From CAYLZW01 sp964388085 (GTDB lineage: Bacteria; Myxococcota; UBA727; CAYLZW01), in assembly GCA_964388085.1 (NCBI GenBank), contig CAYLZW010000180.1:1-11997 (forward strand): DNA of 11,997 nucleotides, read 5' to 3'. A program made the translations under genes and the position numbers. The notes below the pieces were generated by a model. That model did no database searches. It was not told where the DNA came from and saw only the letters and a program-made list of their open reading frames with translations. Position 1 is the first letter of the stretch. Every line of letters begins with the position of its first letter. Shown here in pieces: positions 1 to 9,163 of the stretch.

Positions 1-201
1 CGTGCGCACGACGCTCTCGCGCAGGTCGAGGTCGATGGCGGCGGTGCCGATGCGCTGGTTCTGCGCCTGCTCGCATTCGTTGAACTCGACGCACGCCGCG
101 GACGGCGCGAGCGACACGAACGCGAGCAGCGCGGCGAAGCGTCGCGTGCCAGCGCGCGGCGCTCTGCGTGTCGGATAATGTGCGCGGGTGGGCGACGGCA
201 C
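1..201 (-). CDS. Secreted or lipoprotein-like protein, N-terminal part only
   Basis: This partial gene reads leftward and leaves the window after 67 codons. Third positions are almost all G or C in this frame, which supports real coding. The start is the in-frame GTG at 199-201; no ATG lies between it and the hydrophobic segment, and no clear ribosome-binding site precedes it, so the start is tentative. The N-terminus is arginine-rich (residues 6-21), followed by a hydrophobic core (about 22-33) and then S-A-A-C at 34-37. That pattern fits a signal peptide and possibly a lipobox with Cys37, although the -3 residue (Ser) is not ideal. A second cysteine follows at 43. The mature part visible (VEFNECEQAQNQRIGTAAID) matches no family I recognise. 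The gene is divergent from the lipoprotein gene at 322, sharing about 120 bp of upstream DNA. Function unknown; export is inferred from the N-terminus alone. Confidence 0.6.
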   Translation of the reverse strand, partial: MPSPTRAHYPTRRAPRAGTRRFAALLAFVSLAPSAACVEFNECEQAQNQRIGTAAIDLDLRESVVRT

Positions 202-321
202 GGCAAGATCGACGACGCTGCCGCCCTTTGGCCGCAGCGCCGCCGGTGCACGCAATCCGGCGTGAGGCAATCCTGCGTGTCGGTCGCCGCGGGGCATGCC
301 GAAGATTACATTGGATGGAAG

Positions 322-993
322 ATGCGCGTCCGGCTCGCCCTGCTCTTGCTCCCTTGGCTCGCCGCCTCCTCGTTTGGCTGCGCGACCGCCGCCGGCGCGG
401 GTTCCGGCGGTGAGCGGCTCGCGGAGCGGCGCCTGCTCGTCCTCGAAGAGGAGTTCGCGGACTTCAGCGCCCGCCGCCTCGACCTCTCCGACGAGGGAGA
501 GCCGCTCGGTCCGGAGGAGTCGCTCGCCGAGGTCGACAAGGAGATCGCGCGCCTCGAGGGGCTGCGCCTTCGCTACCTCGACCTGCTCGGGAAGAGCGCC
601 ACCGATCGCCAGCGCGTGGTCGCCATGGTGCGCATCGCCGAGCTGCACCTCGATCTCGGCGCGCGCGTTCGGCGCCTTCCCTATCCCGCCCCGTCGTCGC
701 CCGCCGCCATGCGCGCGTACGACGAGCGGCTCGCGCGCGTCGCGGCGCCGCTCGAGGCGGTGGGCCGAGGTGTGCTCGATCAGGTGCTCGACTACGCCGC
801 GCGGCGCGGCTTCGAGGGCCGCTTCGTCCGCCGCGCCGAGCTCTACGCCGCCCTGCACGGCGAGCCGCCCCGCGCGCTCGACGACGCGGAGCTGCGCGCG
901 CTGCGCCATGAGCTCGAGCGCCCGGCGCCGTATGGCGCTCCCCGTCGACTGCTCGAGGTAGGACGCGTGGGACAGCGAGCCTCGCGGCGCTGA
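322..993 (+). CDS. Predicted lipoprotein of unknown function
   Basis: The 223-residue product starts with a short basic end (MRVR), a leucine-rich core (residues 5-15) and S-F-G-C at 17-20, giving a plausible lipoprotein signal with Cys20 as the lipidated residue. I chose the ATG at 322 because it begins the signal peptide directly and has GGA at 313-315 a few bases upstream. The frame is open back to 178, but that extension would bury the signal sequence. The mature protein is mostly charged and probably helical, rich in Glu, Arg, Leu and Ala (for example the E/R/L-rich run around residues 31-100). No catalytic motif or named domain is visible. It ends 9 bp before the stop codon of the convergent kinase gene, so the two must share or overlap any terminator. 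Likely a periplasm-facing envelope lipoprotein, but the role is unknown. Confidence 0.72.
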   Translation: MRVRLALLLLPWLAASSFGCATAAGAGSGGERLAERRLLVLEEEFADFSARRLDLSDEGEPLGPEESLAEVDKEIARLEGLRLRYLDLLGKSATDRQRVVAMVRIAELHLDLGARVRRLPYPAPSSPAAMRAYDERLARVAAPLEAVGRGVLDQVLDYAARRGFEGRFVRRAELYAALHGEPPRALDDAELRALRHELERPAPYGAPRRLLEVGRVGQRASRR

Positions 994-1002
994 GCGGCGG
1001 CG

Positions 1003-3207
<2,205 letters not shown>

Positions 3208-3260
3208 GCGTGCGGGCGTTCAAAGCATCGACCGCGCGGCGCTGCAGCCGCGCACCCGGA

Positions 3261-3276
3261 TTGACATCCGTGTCAA
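3261..3276. promoter_or_regulatory. Perfect TTGACA-N4-TGTCAA dyad upstream of accC
   Basis: The sequence TTGACATCCGTGTCAA is a perfect inverted repeat with 6-bp arms and a 4-bp centre. Its left arm equals the consensus sigma-70 -35 hexamer. On the plus strand a weak -10-like TAGGCA lies 16 bp downstream (3283-3288), about 35 bp before the accC start. The site is in the 116-bp gap between the divergent kinase and accC genes. It looks like an operator overlapping a promoter, but which regulator binds is unknown and the -10 match is poor. Confidence 0.5.
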
Positions 3277-3309
3277 CGCGACTAGGCATGCACCGTCCAG
3301 GTCGTAACC

Positions 3310-3315
3310 GAGGAG
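3310..3315 (+). promoter_or_regulatory. Ribosome-binding site that sets the accC start
   Basis: GAGGAG lies 8 bp before the ATG at 3324. It favours that start over upstream in-frame codons, because the open frame extends back to 3210 with sequence that does not resemble a biotin carboxylase. Confidence 0.8.
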
Positions 3316-3323
3316 CGAGCGCG

Positions 3324-4685
3324 ATGTCCGACAAGCCCTTTCAGAAGCTGCTCGTGGCGAACCGTTCGGAGATCGCCCGCCGGGTCATGCGCAGCGCGCG
3401 CCGCATGGGCATCGCCACCGTCGCCGTGCACTCCGAGGCGGACGCCGGCGCGCCCTTCGTCACCGAGGCTGACGAGGCGGTGTGCATCGGAGCTCCGCCG
3501 CCGAAGGAGTCCTACCTGAACGTCGCCGCGATCCTGGCCGCGGCCAAGGCGACGGGGGCCGACGCCATCCACCCCGGCTATGGCTTTTTGTCCGAGAGCG
3601 AGGAGCTCTTGAAGGCCTGCGAGGAGAACGGCGTCACCTTCATCGGCCCCCCGCGCGACGCCATGCGCGCCATGGGCGGGAAGATCGAGGCCAAGCGCAC
3701 GATGCAGCGCGCGGGGGTGCCCGTGGTGCCCTGGCACGACGGCGCCCTCGACGACGAGGACGGCGCCGTGCGCGTCGCCGAGGAGATCGGCTACCCGATC
3801 ATGCTGAAGACGTCCGCCGGCGGCGGCGGCATCGGCATGCACCGCTGCGACACCGAGAAGAAGCTGCGCAAGTCGTTCGACGACGCCAAGAAGAAGGGCG
3901 AGATGTTCTTCGGCTCGTCCGAGGTGTTCCTCGAGCGCTACGTCGAGAGCCCGCACCACATCGAGGTGCAGATCCTGGCCGACGCGCACGGCAAGGTGCT
4001 GCACCTGTTCGAGCGCGAGTGCTCCGTGCAGCGCCGGCACCAGAAGCTCGTCGAGGAGGCGCCGTCGCCCTTCTTGACGCCCGACACGCGCGCCGCCATC
4101 TGCGCCGCCGCCGTCAAGGCCGGCGAGGCCGTCGGCTACGTGAACGCCGGCACGGTCGAGTTCGTCGTCGACAGCGACCAGAGCTTCTACTTCCTCGAGA
4201 TGAACACGCGCCTGCAGGTGGAGCACCCCGTCACCGAGGCCATCCTCGGTATCGACATCGTCGAGCTGCAGCTGCGCATCGCCGCCGGAGAGCCGCTGCC
4301 CTTCGAGCAGAGCGAGCTTACGCCGCGCGGACACGCCATCGAGCTGCGCGTCTGCGCCGAGGATCCGGACAAGCGCTTCTTTCCCTCGCCAGGTCCCCTC
4401 GGTGACGTCGTGTGGCCGCGCGGGGAGGGCATCCGCGTGGACGCTGGCGTCGAGTCGGGCGGGCAGGTGACGCCCTTCTACGACTCGCTGATCGCGAAGC
4501 TGATCGGGCACGGCAGCACGCGCGCCGAGGCCATCGAGCGGCTGCAGCGCGCGCTCGCCGCGACGCGCGTGGAGGGCGTGAAGACGACGCTCGGCTTCCA
4601 CGAGACCGTGCTCGCGAACGACGTGTTCAAAAGTGGGACGTACGACACGGGGTTCATCGCGAACGTCCTGCAGCTGAAATACTGA
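3324..4685 (+). CDS. accC: Biotin carboxylase subunit of an acyl-CoA (probably acetyl-CoA) carboxylase
   Basis: This 453-residue ATP-grasp enzyme carboxylates the biotin of a carrier protein with ATP and bicarbonate. For acetyl-CoA carboxylase this is the first half-reaction of malonyl-CoA synthesis for fatty acids. The length matches stand-alone AccC: it stops after the biotin carboxylase C-terminal domain and has no fused biotinyl domain. Landmarks are the N-terminal LLVANRSEIARRV (9-21), HPGYGFLSES (83-92), Lys120, Lys162, the glycine loop GGGGIGM (166-172), His212, ERECSVQRRHQK (230-241), Glu279, and EMNTRLQVEHP (292-302) with Glu292, Asn294, Arg296 and Glu300. Arg342 completes the site. 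These align with the E. coli active-site residues. The glycine loop has Ile170 where E. coli AccC has Arg. No accB or carboxyltransferase gene is adjacent, so the acyl-CoA substrate (acetyl, propionyl or methylcrotonyl) cannot be fixed from this window. A response regulator gene follows after 39 bp. Confidence 0.93.
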   Translation: MSDKPFQKLLVANRSEIARRVMRSARRMGIATVAVHSEADAGAPFVTEADEAVCIGAPPPKESYLNVAAILAAAKATGADAIHPGYGFLSESEELLKACEENGVTFIGPPRDAMRAMGGKIEAKRTMQRAGVPVVPWHDGALDDEDGAVRVAEEIGYPIMLKTSAGGGGIGMHRCDTEKKLRKSFDDAKKKGEMFFGSSEVFLERYVESPHHIEVQILADAHGKVLHLFERECSVQRRHQKLVEEAPSPFLTPDTRAAICAAAVKAGEAVGYVNAGTVEFVVDSDQSFYFLEMNTRLQVEHPVTEAILGIDIVELQLRIAAGEPLPFEQSELTPRGHAIELRVCAEDPDKRFFPSPGPLGDVVWPRGEGIRVDAGVESGGQVTPFYDSLIAKLIGHGSTRAEAIERLQRALAATRVEGVKTTLGFHETVLANDVFKSGTYDTGFIANVLQLKY

Positions 4686-4714
4686 CGAGCGGAGCGCTGC
4701 CGCCTGCGCGCTCT

Positions 4715-4721
4715 GAGGAGG
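4715..4721 (+). promoter_or_regulatory. Ribosome-binding site of the response regulator gene
   Basis: GAGGAGG lies 3 bp before the ATG at 4725, close but strongly complementary to the 16S rRNA end. It supports this start. No promoter-like sequence is obvious in the 39 bp after the accC stop codon, in keeping with co-transcription. Confidence 0.65.
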
Positions 4722-4724
4722 CGC

Positions 4725-5366
4725 ATGTCGCTGCGGGTTCTGCTGGTCGAAGACGAGCGCGGAACGCGGGAGGGGCTCAGTGCCCTGCTGCGCCAGAGCG
4801 CCGCCAGGGTCTCTTGCTGTGACGCCGTGGAGAGCGGGCGGGCAGCGCTCGCCCAGGCGGCGAGGCAGCGCTACGACGTCGCGCTCGTGGACCTCGGCCT
4901 GCCTGACATGGCCGGCGCCGACGTGGTGCGAGCCCTGCTGCGGCCGCCGCTCGCGGTGCCGAGCCTGGTGCTCACGGTCTTCGACGACCGACAGAGCTTG
5001 TCCGCCGTGATCGCGGCGGGAGCGCGCGGTTATCTGCTGAAGGACGAGGACAGCGAGCGCGTGCTGCTCGCCCTCGAGGAGGTCGCCGCTGGCGGCGCGC
5101 CCCTGTCTGCCCGCATGGCACCCGAGCTGTTCGCCGTGGTGCGCCAGAACCCGCCCGAGCCAACAATTCGTCTGCCGCCGCGCGAGGAGGAGCTGCTTCG
5201 CTTGCTCGCCCGCGGCTGCACCTATGCGGAGTGCGGCCGTCTGCTTGGGCTGCGTGTCGGCACCGTGCAGGGATACGTGAAGACGCTGTACCGGCGGCTC
5301 GACGTGGAGACGAAGGCGGAGGCGAGCGCGCTGGCGGTGCGCCTCGGGATCGTCGATGGGAGCTGA
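4725..5366 (+). CDS. NarL/FixJ-family two-component response regulator
   Basis: This 213-residue protein has a receiver domain (about 3-120) and a LuxR-type helix-turn-helix (about 150-207). The receiver has the acidic pair Asp10-Glu11, the phospho-acceptor Asp56 in VALVDLGLPDM, Thr84 in LVLTVFDD and Lys106 in YLLKDED. The complete set implies normal phosphorylation control. The DNA-binding part reads LPPREEELLRLLARG (150-164), followed by the recognition region GLRVGTVQGYVKTLYRRLDV. It is a DNA-binding transcription factor, presumably activated by the histidine kinase encoded immediately downstream, whose start overlaps this gene by 11 nt (translational coupling is likely). It lies 39 bp after accC. 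Target genes are unknown; the dyads near accC and at 6617 are candidate binding sites to test, by inference only. Confidence 0.93.
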   Translation: MSLRVLLVEDERGTREGLSALLRQSAARVSCCDAVESGRAALAQAARQRYDVALVDLGLPDMAGADVVRALLRPPLAVPSLVLTVFDDRQSLSAVIAAGARGYLLKDEDSERVLLALEEVAAGGAPLSARMAPELFAVVRQNPPEPTIRLPPREEELLRLLARGCTYAECGRLLGLRVGTVQGYVKTLYRRLDVETKAEASALAVRLGIVDGS

Positions 5367-6600
5367 GGTCGAGGCAGCCGTGCTCGACGAGACGGCGCTC
5401 GAAGAGGCCTACCAGCGCGCGCTCGCCGAGCACTACGCAGGCGGACGCGCCGGCATGCGCAGCAAGACGGCGACGATCGCGCTGATGGCGATGGCGCTGA
5501 CGTTCGCGTGCATCCCGCTGTGGCCGTTCGCGGAGCGCCTGCTCGGCGTCGGTGTCGACGTCACCCTGCCGATCGCAGCGCTCTCGGCCGCGTTCATCCT
5601 GCACGCGACGCTCGCGTTTCATCGGGCGGGAGCGCTCTCGCCCTGGTACCGGATCGCGGAGCGCCTGGAGTCGGTGGTCTCGGTCGGCGCGGCGCTCGCG
5701 CTCATCCTCGCCTCGGGCTCGTCGGTGAGCGTGTTCTGGTTGCTGTTCGTCATGTTCATCGCGGACACCGCAAATAACGGCTACGACGTCGAGTGGTCTC
5801 TGGCCGTGTACGGCGTCAGCACCGCTGCCTTGGCCATGCTGTTCGGCATCGGCGGCCAGGTCGAGGACGCGGGCATCACCTTGGCGCTCGGCGTGTTCGG
5901 CGGCTGCACCATCTGGGCGCTCGGCGTCTCCGTGCGGCGCCGCTTGCGGGCCGAAGCCGAGCGAGCGCTGCTCCGCGACAAGCTCTCGGGCGTGCTGGTG
6001 GAGCGTGAGCGCGATCGCATCGCGCGCGACCTGCATGACGGCGTCGCCGCCGATCTGAGCGCGCTCGTGTGGCGTGCGCGTGCGCTGAAGGCGCAGATGG
6101 GAGCGCCTGGCGCTGCCGATGTCGTCGATGACCTGGTCTCCGACGCCAAGCGCAGCCTCGACGATCTGCGCGACGTCGTCGGCGCCATGAGCGGCGCGAG
6201 CCAGGACTGGCGGTCCTTCACCGAGGAGCTGGCGGCGCGTGTGGCTGGCTTGGCGAGCGGCGTGCTCGCGCACGAGGTGGTGTGCGTCGACGAGGAGGGC
6301 GCCGTGGAGGTGCCAGTAGAGACGCGCGTGCAGGTGCTCCGCATCGTGCAGGAGGCGGTGCAGAACGCCGCTCGGCATGCGCACGCGAGCGCGGTGCGGG
6401 TCGAGCTGTCGCGTGGCAGCGCCCTCGAGCTGCGCATCTCCGACGACGGCATCGGCATCGCCGCCGAGATCTCGCAAGGCGCGCGTGGAGGACTCCGGAA
6501 CATCGAGCGACGGGCACGCTCCCTTGGCGGCGACCTCGTCGTCCTCACCCGCAGCGATGAGCGTCGCGGGGCGGAGCTCGCGATCACGATCCCATTGTGA
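5356..6600 (+). CDS. Polytopic membrane histidine kinase, HisKA_3 (NarL/DesK) class
   Basis: This 414-residue sensor kinase starts at the ATG at 5356 inside the end of the regulator gene, with GGGA at 5346-5349 in front. A cytoplasmic lead of about 36 residues is followed by five or six hydrophobic helices (about 38-58, 70-88, 106-136, 148-166 and 172-192) with very short loops, so there is no periplasmic sensor domain. The dimerisation and phosphotransfer helix has ERDRIARDLHDG (217-229) with phospho-acceptor His227. The ATPase domain shows the N box EAVQNAARHAHA (333-344), the G1 box DDGIGI (363-368) and a GGLRNI glycine segment (378-383). The position that is usually Gln in the DxxxQ phosphatase motif is Ala232. 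The layout resembles DesK, the membrane-fluidity sensor, and the upstream accC makes a lipid signal plausible, but the signal is not shown by the sequence. Confidence 0.92.
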   Translation: MGAEVEAAVLDETALEEAYQRALAEHYAGGRAGMRSKTATIALMAMALTFACIPLWPFAERLLGVGVDVTLPIAALSAAFILHATLAFHRAGALSPWYRIAERLESVVSVGAALALILASGSSVSVFWLLFVMFIADTANNGYDVEWSLAVYGVSTAALAMLFGIGGQVEDAGITLALGVFGGCTIWALGVSVRRRLRAEAERALLRDKLSGVLVERERDRIARDLHDGVAADLSALVWRARALKAQMGAPGAADVVDDLVSDAKRSLDDLRDVVGAMSGASQDWRSFTEELAARVAGLASGVLAHEVVCVDEEGAVEVPVETRVQVLRIVQEAVQNAARHAHASAVRVELSRGSALELRISDDGIGIAAEISQGARGGLRNIERRARSLGGDLVVLTRSDERRGAELAITIPL

Positions 6601-6616
6601 ATGCGGCACGACACGC

Positions 6617-6634
6617 TCCCCATGATCATGGGGA
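6617..6634. repeat. 18-bp perfect palindrome between the histidine kinase gene and the exported-protein gene
   Basis: TCCCCATGATCATGGGGA is perfectly self-complementary. It starts 16 bp after the kinase stop codon and 86 bp before the ATG at 6703. No T-run follows, so it is not a standard intrinsic terminator. It could be an operator for the next gene or a transcript-end hairpin. A second, 12-bp palindrome (CTCGTCGACGAG) is at 6668-6679. Confidence 0.6.
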
Positions 6635-6702
6635 TGCGGGCTTGCGTGCGCACCCGTTAGCTTCCTGCTCGTCGACGAGGACGACGAGCGAAAGGGAAGC
6701 CA

Positions 6703-7551
6703 ATGACTCGCGTGACGAGACAGAAGACGCCGCGCAGCCGCGCCGCGCGAAGCCTCGGGGCGTTCGTCGTCCTGTTGACCCTCGCCGCCACGGAGCCGGC
6801 CGCGGCCGACTCCGCCATCGCCGGCGTCGATCTCGGCTACACGGGCGGCGCCACCGTCTACACCGTGGACGGCGACGTTGGCGTTGGCATCCCGCACCAC
6901 CCCTACTTCGCCTCCTACGCGCTGTTCGAGGGCATGCTTATCGACATCGACTGGACCGGGCTCCTGCTCGGGCTCATGCTCGGGGGCGTCGACGCGATCC
7001 CCAACAACCTGCGCGGCGTCGAGACGGGGCTGCCCGGCCAGTATGGCGTGCTCGCGCGCGTCTTTCGTGCGCGCGCCGGCGCCACCGCCGACCTGGGCGG
7101 CTTCGGCGTCGGGCTCGTCCTCGACGCCGATCTCGGGTACGCGGGGCTCAGCAGCGATCAGCGCGCGGGCTTCGCCGGCCTCCGGGGCAGCGCTTCAAAC
7201 CCCTTCACGACGGGCGGCGGCTACCTCGGCATCGCCGCCGGTCCGCTGTTCACGCTGCAGAGCGACGTACTCTCCGCGGCCGTCGAGGCGGTGTACGGCA
7301 TCGCGCCCGGCGACGTGCTCGCCGCGCCGCTGCAGAACCACGTCGTGCGCCTGCACGGTGACGTCATGTTCACCGTCCTCGAGGATCTGGTGTGGCTGAA
7401 GGCAAGCGCGCTGCACGAGAACCGCTTCTTCCTCGGCGGCAAGGACGAGAGCACCGGCGTGACGCGGCCCTTTGGCAGCCTGCATCACCTCGAGCTTACA
7501 GGCAGCGTGGTCATCAATGTCTTCGGGCCGCTGTGGGGACTGCTGCTGTAG
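6703..7551 (+). CDS. Exported protein of unknown function, possibly outer-membrane
   Basis: The 282-residue product has an N-terminal signal peptide: basic residues 3-16 (MTRVTRQKTPRSRAAR), hydrophobic core about 18-30, and a likely cleavage site after A-A-A at 35. The ATG at 6703 follows AGGGAA at 6693-6698. The mature part is rich in Gly, Leu, Val and aromatic residues in short alternating stretches, such as VDLGYTGGATVYTVDGDVGV and LHHLELTGSVVINVFGPLWG, and ends in Leu-Leu-Leu. This is compatible with beta-strand structure of an envelope protein, but a barrel cannot be proved by eye and the strongly hydrophobic segment LLLGLMLGG (about 87-95) is unusual for one. I recognise no family. It is followed after 25 bp by the DUF547 gene, and its upstream gap contains the palindrome at 6617. 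The function is unknown; export is well supported. Confidence 0.75.
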   Translation: MTRVTRQKTPRSRAARSLGAFVVLLTLAATEPAAADSAIAGVDLGYTGGATVYTVDGDVGVGIPHHPYFASYALFEGMLIDIDWTGLLLGLMLGGVDAIPNNLRGVETGLPGQYGVLARVFRARAGATADLGGFGVGLVLDADLGYAGLSSDQRAGFAGLRGSASNPFTTGGGYLGIAAGPLFTLQSDVLSAAVEAVYGIAPGDVLAAPLQNHVVRLHGDVMFTVLEDLVWLKASALHENRFFLGGKDESTGVTRPFGSLHHLELTGSVVINVFGPLWGLLL

Positions 7552-7576
7552 GTCCGACGGTCCGCTACAGTGGGGC

Positions 7577-8368
7577 ATGCGTAGCTCCCCCGCCGCCGCC
7601 TCGTGTGTGTTCGCCGCGCTGCTCGTCCTCGTGACGCCGCTTGCGCTCGCGAAGTCCCCCGCGCCGCCCGCTATCGATCACGCGGCCCTCACCATGCTGC
7701 TGAAAAAGCACGTGAAGGACGGCGTCGTCGACTATCCCGCGCTCGGCAAGGAGCGCGGGGCGCTCACGGCCTATCTCGAGACCTTGCATAAGGTCGACGA
7801 GAAGACCCTCGGCGCGCAGCCGAAGGATGCGCAGCTCGCCTTCTATCTGAACCTCTACAACGCCGAGACGCTCGCGCTCCTGCTCGATCACCCGGGCGTG
7901 AAGTCCATCCGCGACGTCGGCGGCGAGCAGGGGCCGTGGAAGCTGCCGCGCGTGAAGCTGTTCGGGCAGACGCGCACGCTCGACGAGCTCGAGCACGAGA
8001 TCATCCGGAAGCGCTACCCGGACGCGCGCGTGCACTTCGCGCTCGTGTGCGCGGCCAAGGGCTGTCCGAAGCTGCGCTCAGAGGCCTACATGGGCGCCCG
8101 GCTCGACGCGCAGCTCGATGAGCAGGCGCGGACGTTCCTGCGCGACACCGTCCGCTTCGACGACAAGACCCGCACGCTGACGCTGTCGCAGCTGTTCGAG
8201 TGGTTCGCGAGCGACTTCGTCCGCGATCAGGGCAGCGTGCCGGCGTATGTCGCCCGCTATCTCGAGCCTCCGCTCGCCGCGCGCATCAAGGCGGGGACGG
8301 TGACGCTCTCGTTTCAGCCCTACGACTGGGCACTGAACGGCCCCTCGCCAGCCGCGCACGCGCTATAA
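7577..8368 (+). CDS. Exported DUF547-domain protein
   Basis: This 263-residue protein has a signal peptide (residues 1-25, hydrophobic core CVFAALLVLVTPLAL, probable cleavage after A-L-A). The mature domain carries hallmark DUF547 segments: AFYLNLYNAETLALLL (88-103), a central RVHFALVCAAKGCPKL (151-166) with His153, Cys158 and Cys163, and the terminal YDWALNG (249-255). DUF547 has no established biochemical role; the conserved His and Cys residues suggest a catalytic or thiol site, which is inference. I chose the ATG at 7577 because it begins the signal peptide; the frame is open further upstream (to 7472) but overlaps the previous gene. The ribosome-binding site is weak (GGGG at 7572-7575 is too close). 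It sits 25 bp after the exported-protein gene and 10 bp before the FHA gene, so one transcript is likely. Confidence 0.87.
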   Translation: MRSSPAAASCVFAALLVLVTPLALAKSPAPPAIDHAALTMLLKKHVKDGVVDYPALGKERGALTAYLETLHKVDEKTLGAQPKDAQLAFYLNLYNAETLALLLDHPGVKSIRDVGGEQGPWKLPRVKLFGQTRTLDELEHEIIRKRYPDARVHFALVCAAKGCPKLRSEAYMGARLDAQLDEQARTFLRDTVRFDDKTRTLTLSQLFEWFASDFVRDQGSVPAYVARYLEPPLAARIKAGTVTLSFQPYDWALNGPSPAAHAL

Positions 8369-8378
8369 CGATCGCGGC

Positions 8379-8987
8379 ATGGCAGGCGAGCACCAGAAGG
8401 TTCGAGACTTCATCCCGATCGCGCGCGGGATGACGCTCGAGGCGTTCTGCGCGCGCTACGACCATCCCTTCCTGTTCGGGCGCGAGGTGCTCGAGGAGGA
8501 GTTCCGCTTCCAGACGCTCGTGACGACCGATCCGAGCGCGGCGAAGTCGGCGGAAGAGCGCCACTCGACGGACATCTTCCGCATCCGCCACTGGATCATC
8601 CCGGTGAAGAAGCCCGAGGGCATGGCCGGGCAGGACCGGATCTTTCTCGGCCGGGCGGAGAGCAACGACATCTGCGTGCCGCACAAGACGGTCTCGAAGC
8701 TGCACGGCTACTTCGCGCGCGATCCCGGCGTGACGACGCGCTGGTTCGTGGTCGACACCGGCTCCGCCAACGGCACCAAGCACAACGGCCTCCGGCTGGC
8801 GGCGCGCGCACGGGCTGCGCTGCTCGACGGCGACACCGTCAACTTCGGCCGCTGTGTCTTTCAGTGGATGACCGCCCGTAGCCTCTACGAGCGCCTCCTG
8901 GCCATGTCGCCGGAGCGAGCGGACGACACCGCCAGGGACGACGGCGACGATCCCTACACGCTCCCGCACGACAAGACCGACGGCTGA
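8379..8987 (+). CDS. FHA-domain (phosphothreonine-binding) protein
   Basis: This 202-residue protein has no signal peptide and should be cytoplasmic. An FHA domain covers about 66-165. The conserved residues are FLGRAESND (89-97, with Gly91-Arg92), SKLHG (106-110, with Ser106 and His109) and SANGTKHNG (129-137, with Asn131, Gly132 and Thr133), then DGDTVNFG (150-157). The usual SRxH is SKLH here, a conservative change, so phosphothreonine peptide binding is expected. The N-terminal 65 residues are unrecognised, and the tail (about 178-202) is acidic and probably disordered. The start codon is 10 bp after the DUF547 stop with no clear ribosome-binding site, implying translational coupling. Its partner is unknown; the Ser/Thr kinase at 1003-3207 is a candidate by inference. 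It is the last gene before a long non-coding stretch. Confidence 0.9.
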   Translation: MAGEHQKVRDFIPIARGMTLEAFCARYDHPFLFGREVLEEEFRFQTLVTTDPSAAKSAEERHSTDIFRIRHWIIPVKKPEGMAGQDRIFLGRAESNDICVPHKTVSKLHGYFARDPGVTTRWFVVDTGSANGTKHNGLRLAARARAALLDGDTVNFGRCVFQWMTARSLYERLLAMSPERADDTARDDGDDPYTLPHDKTDG

Positions 8988-9074
8988 GCGAGCCGGCCAA
9001 AGGCGCGCCGCGAGCGATCTCTTCCTCTTGGAGGGAGGCCCCGGGATCGGCTCCGAACAGGTGATCTCTCTCGC

Positions 9075-9120
9075 GGCCGGCGCCGGGATCCCGGCAGCGC
9101 GGATCCGGCCCGGCGCGGCC
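9075..9120. repeat. GC-rich imperfect inverted repeat with an internal palindrome
   Basis: Arms beginning GGCCGGCGCC (9075-9084) and ending GGCGCGGCC (9112-9120) can pair with gaps, each next to a GGATCC or GATCC block. Inside lies a perfect 14-bp palindrome, GCCGGGATCCCGGC (9082-9095). It could be a transcript-end structure for the FHA operon or a dispersed palindromic element; there is no following T-run. Confidence 0.45.
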
Positions 9121-9163
9121 TGATCCAGACCTCCCCGGGCGTCCTCGGCGCAGCGACCGGGTG

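Noticed and set aside
4972..6900. Open frame of 642 codons on the minus strand opposite the two-component genes
   Set aside because: Antisense shadow: it covers three recognisable plus-strand genes and its product is Arg/His/Ala low-complexity sequence.
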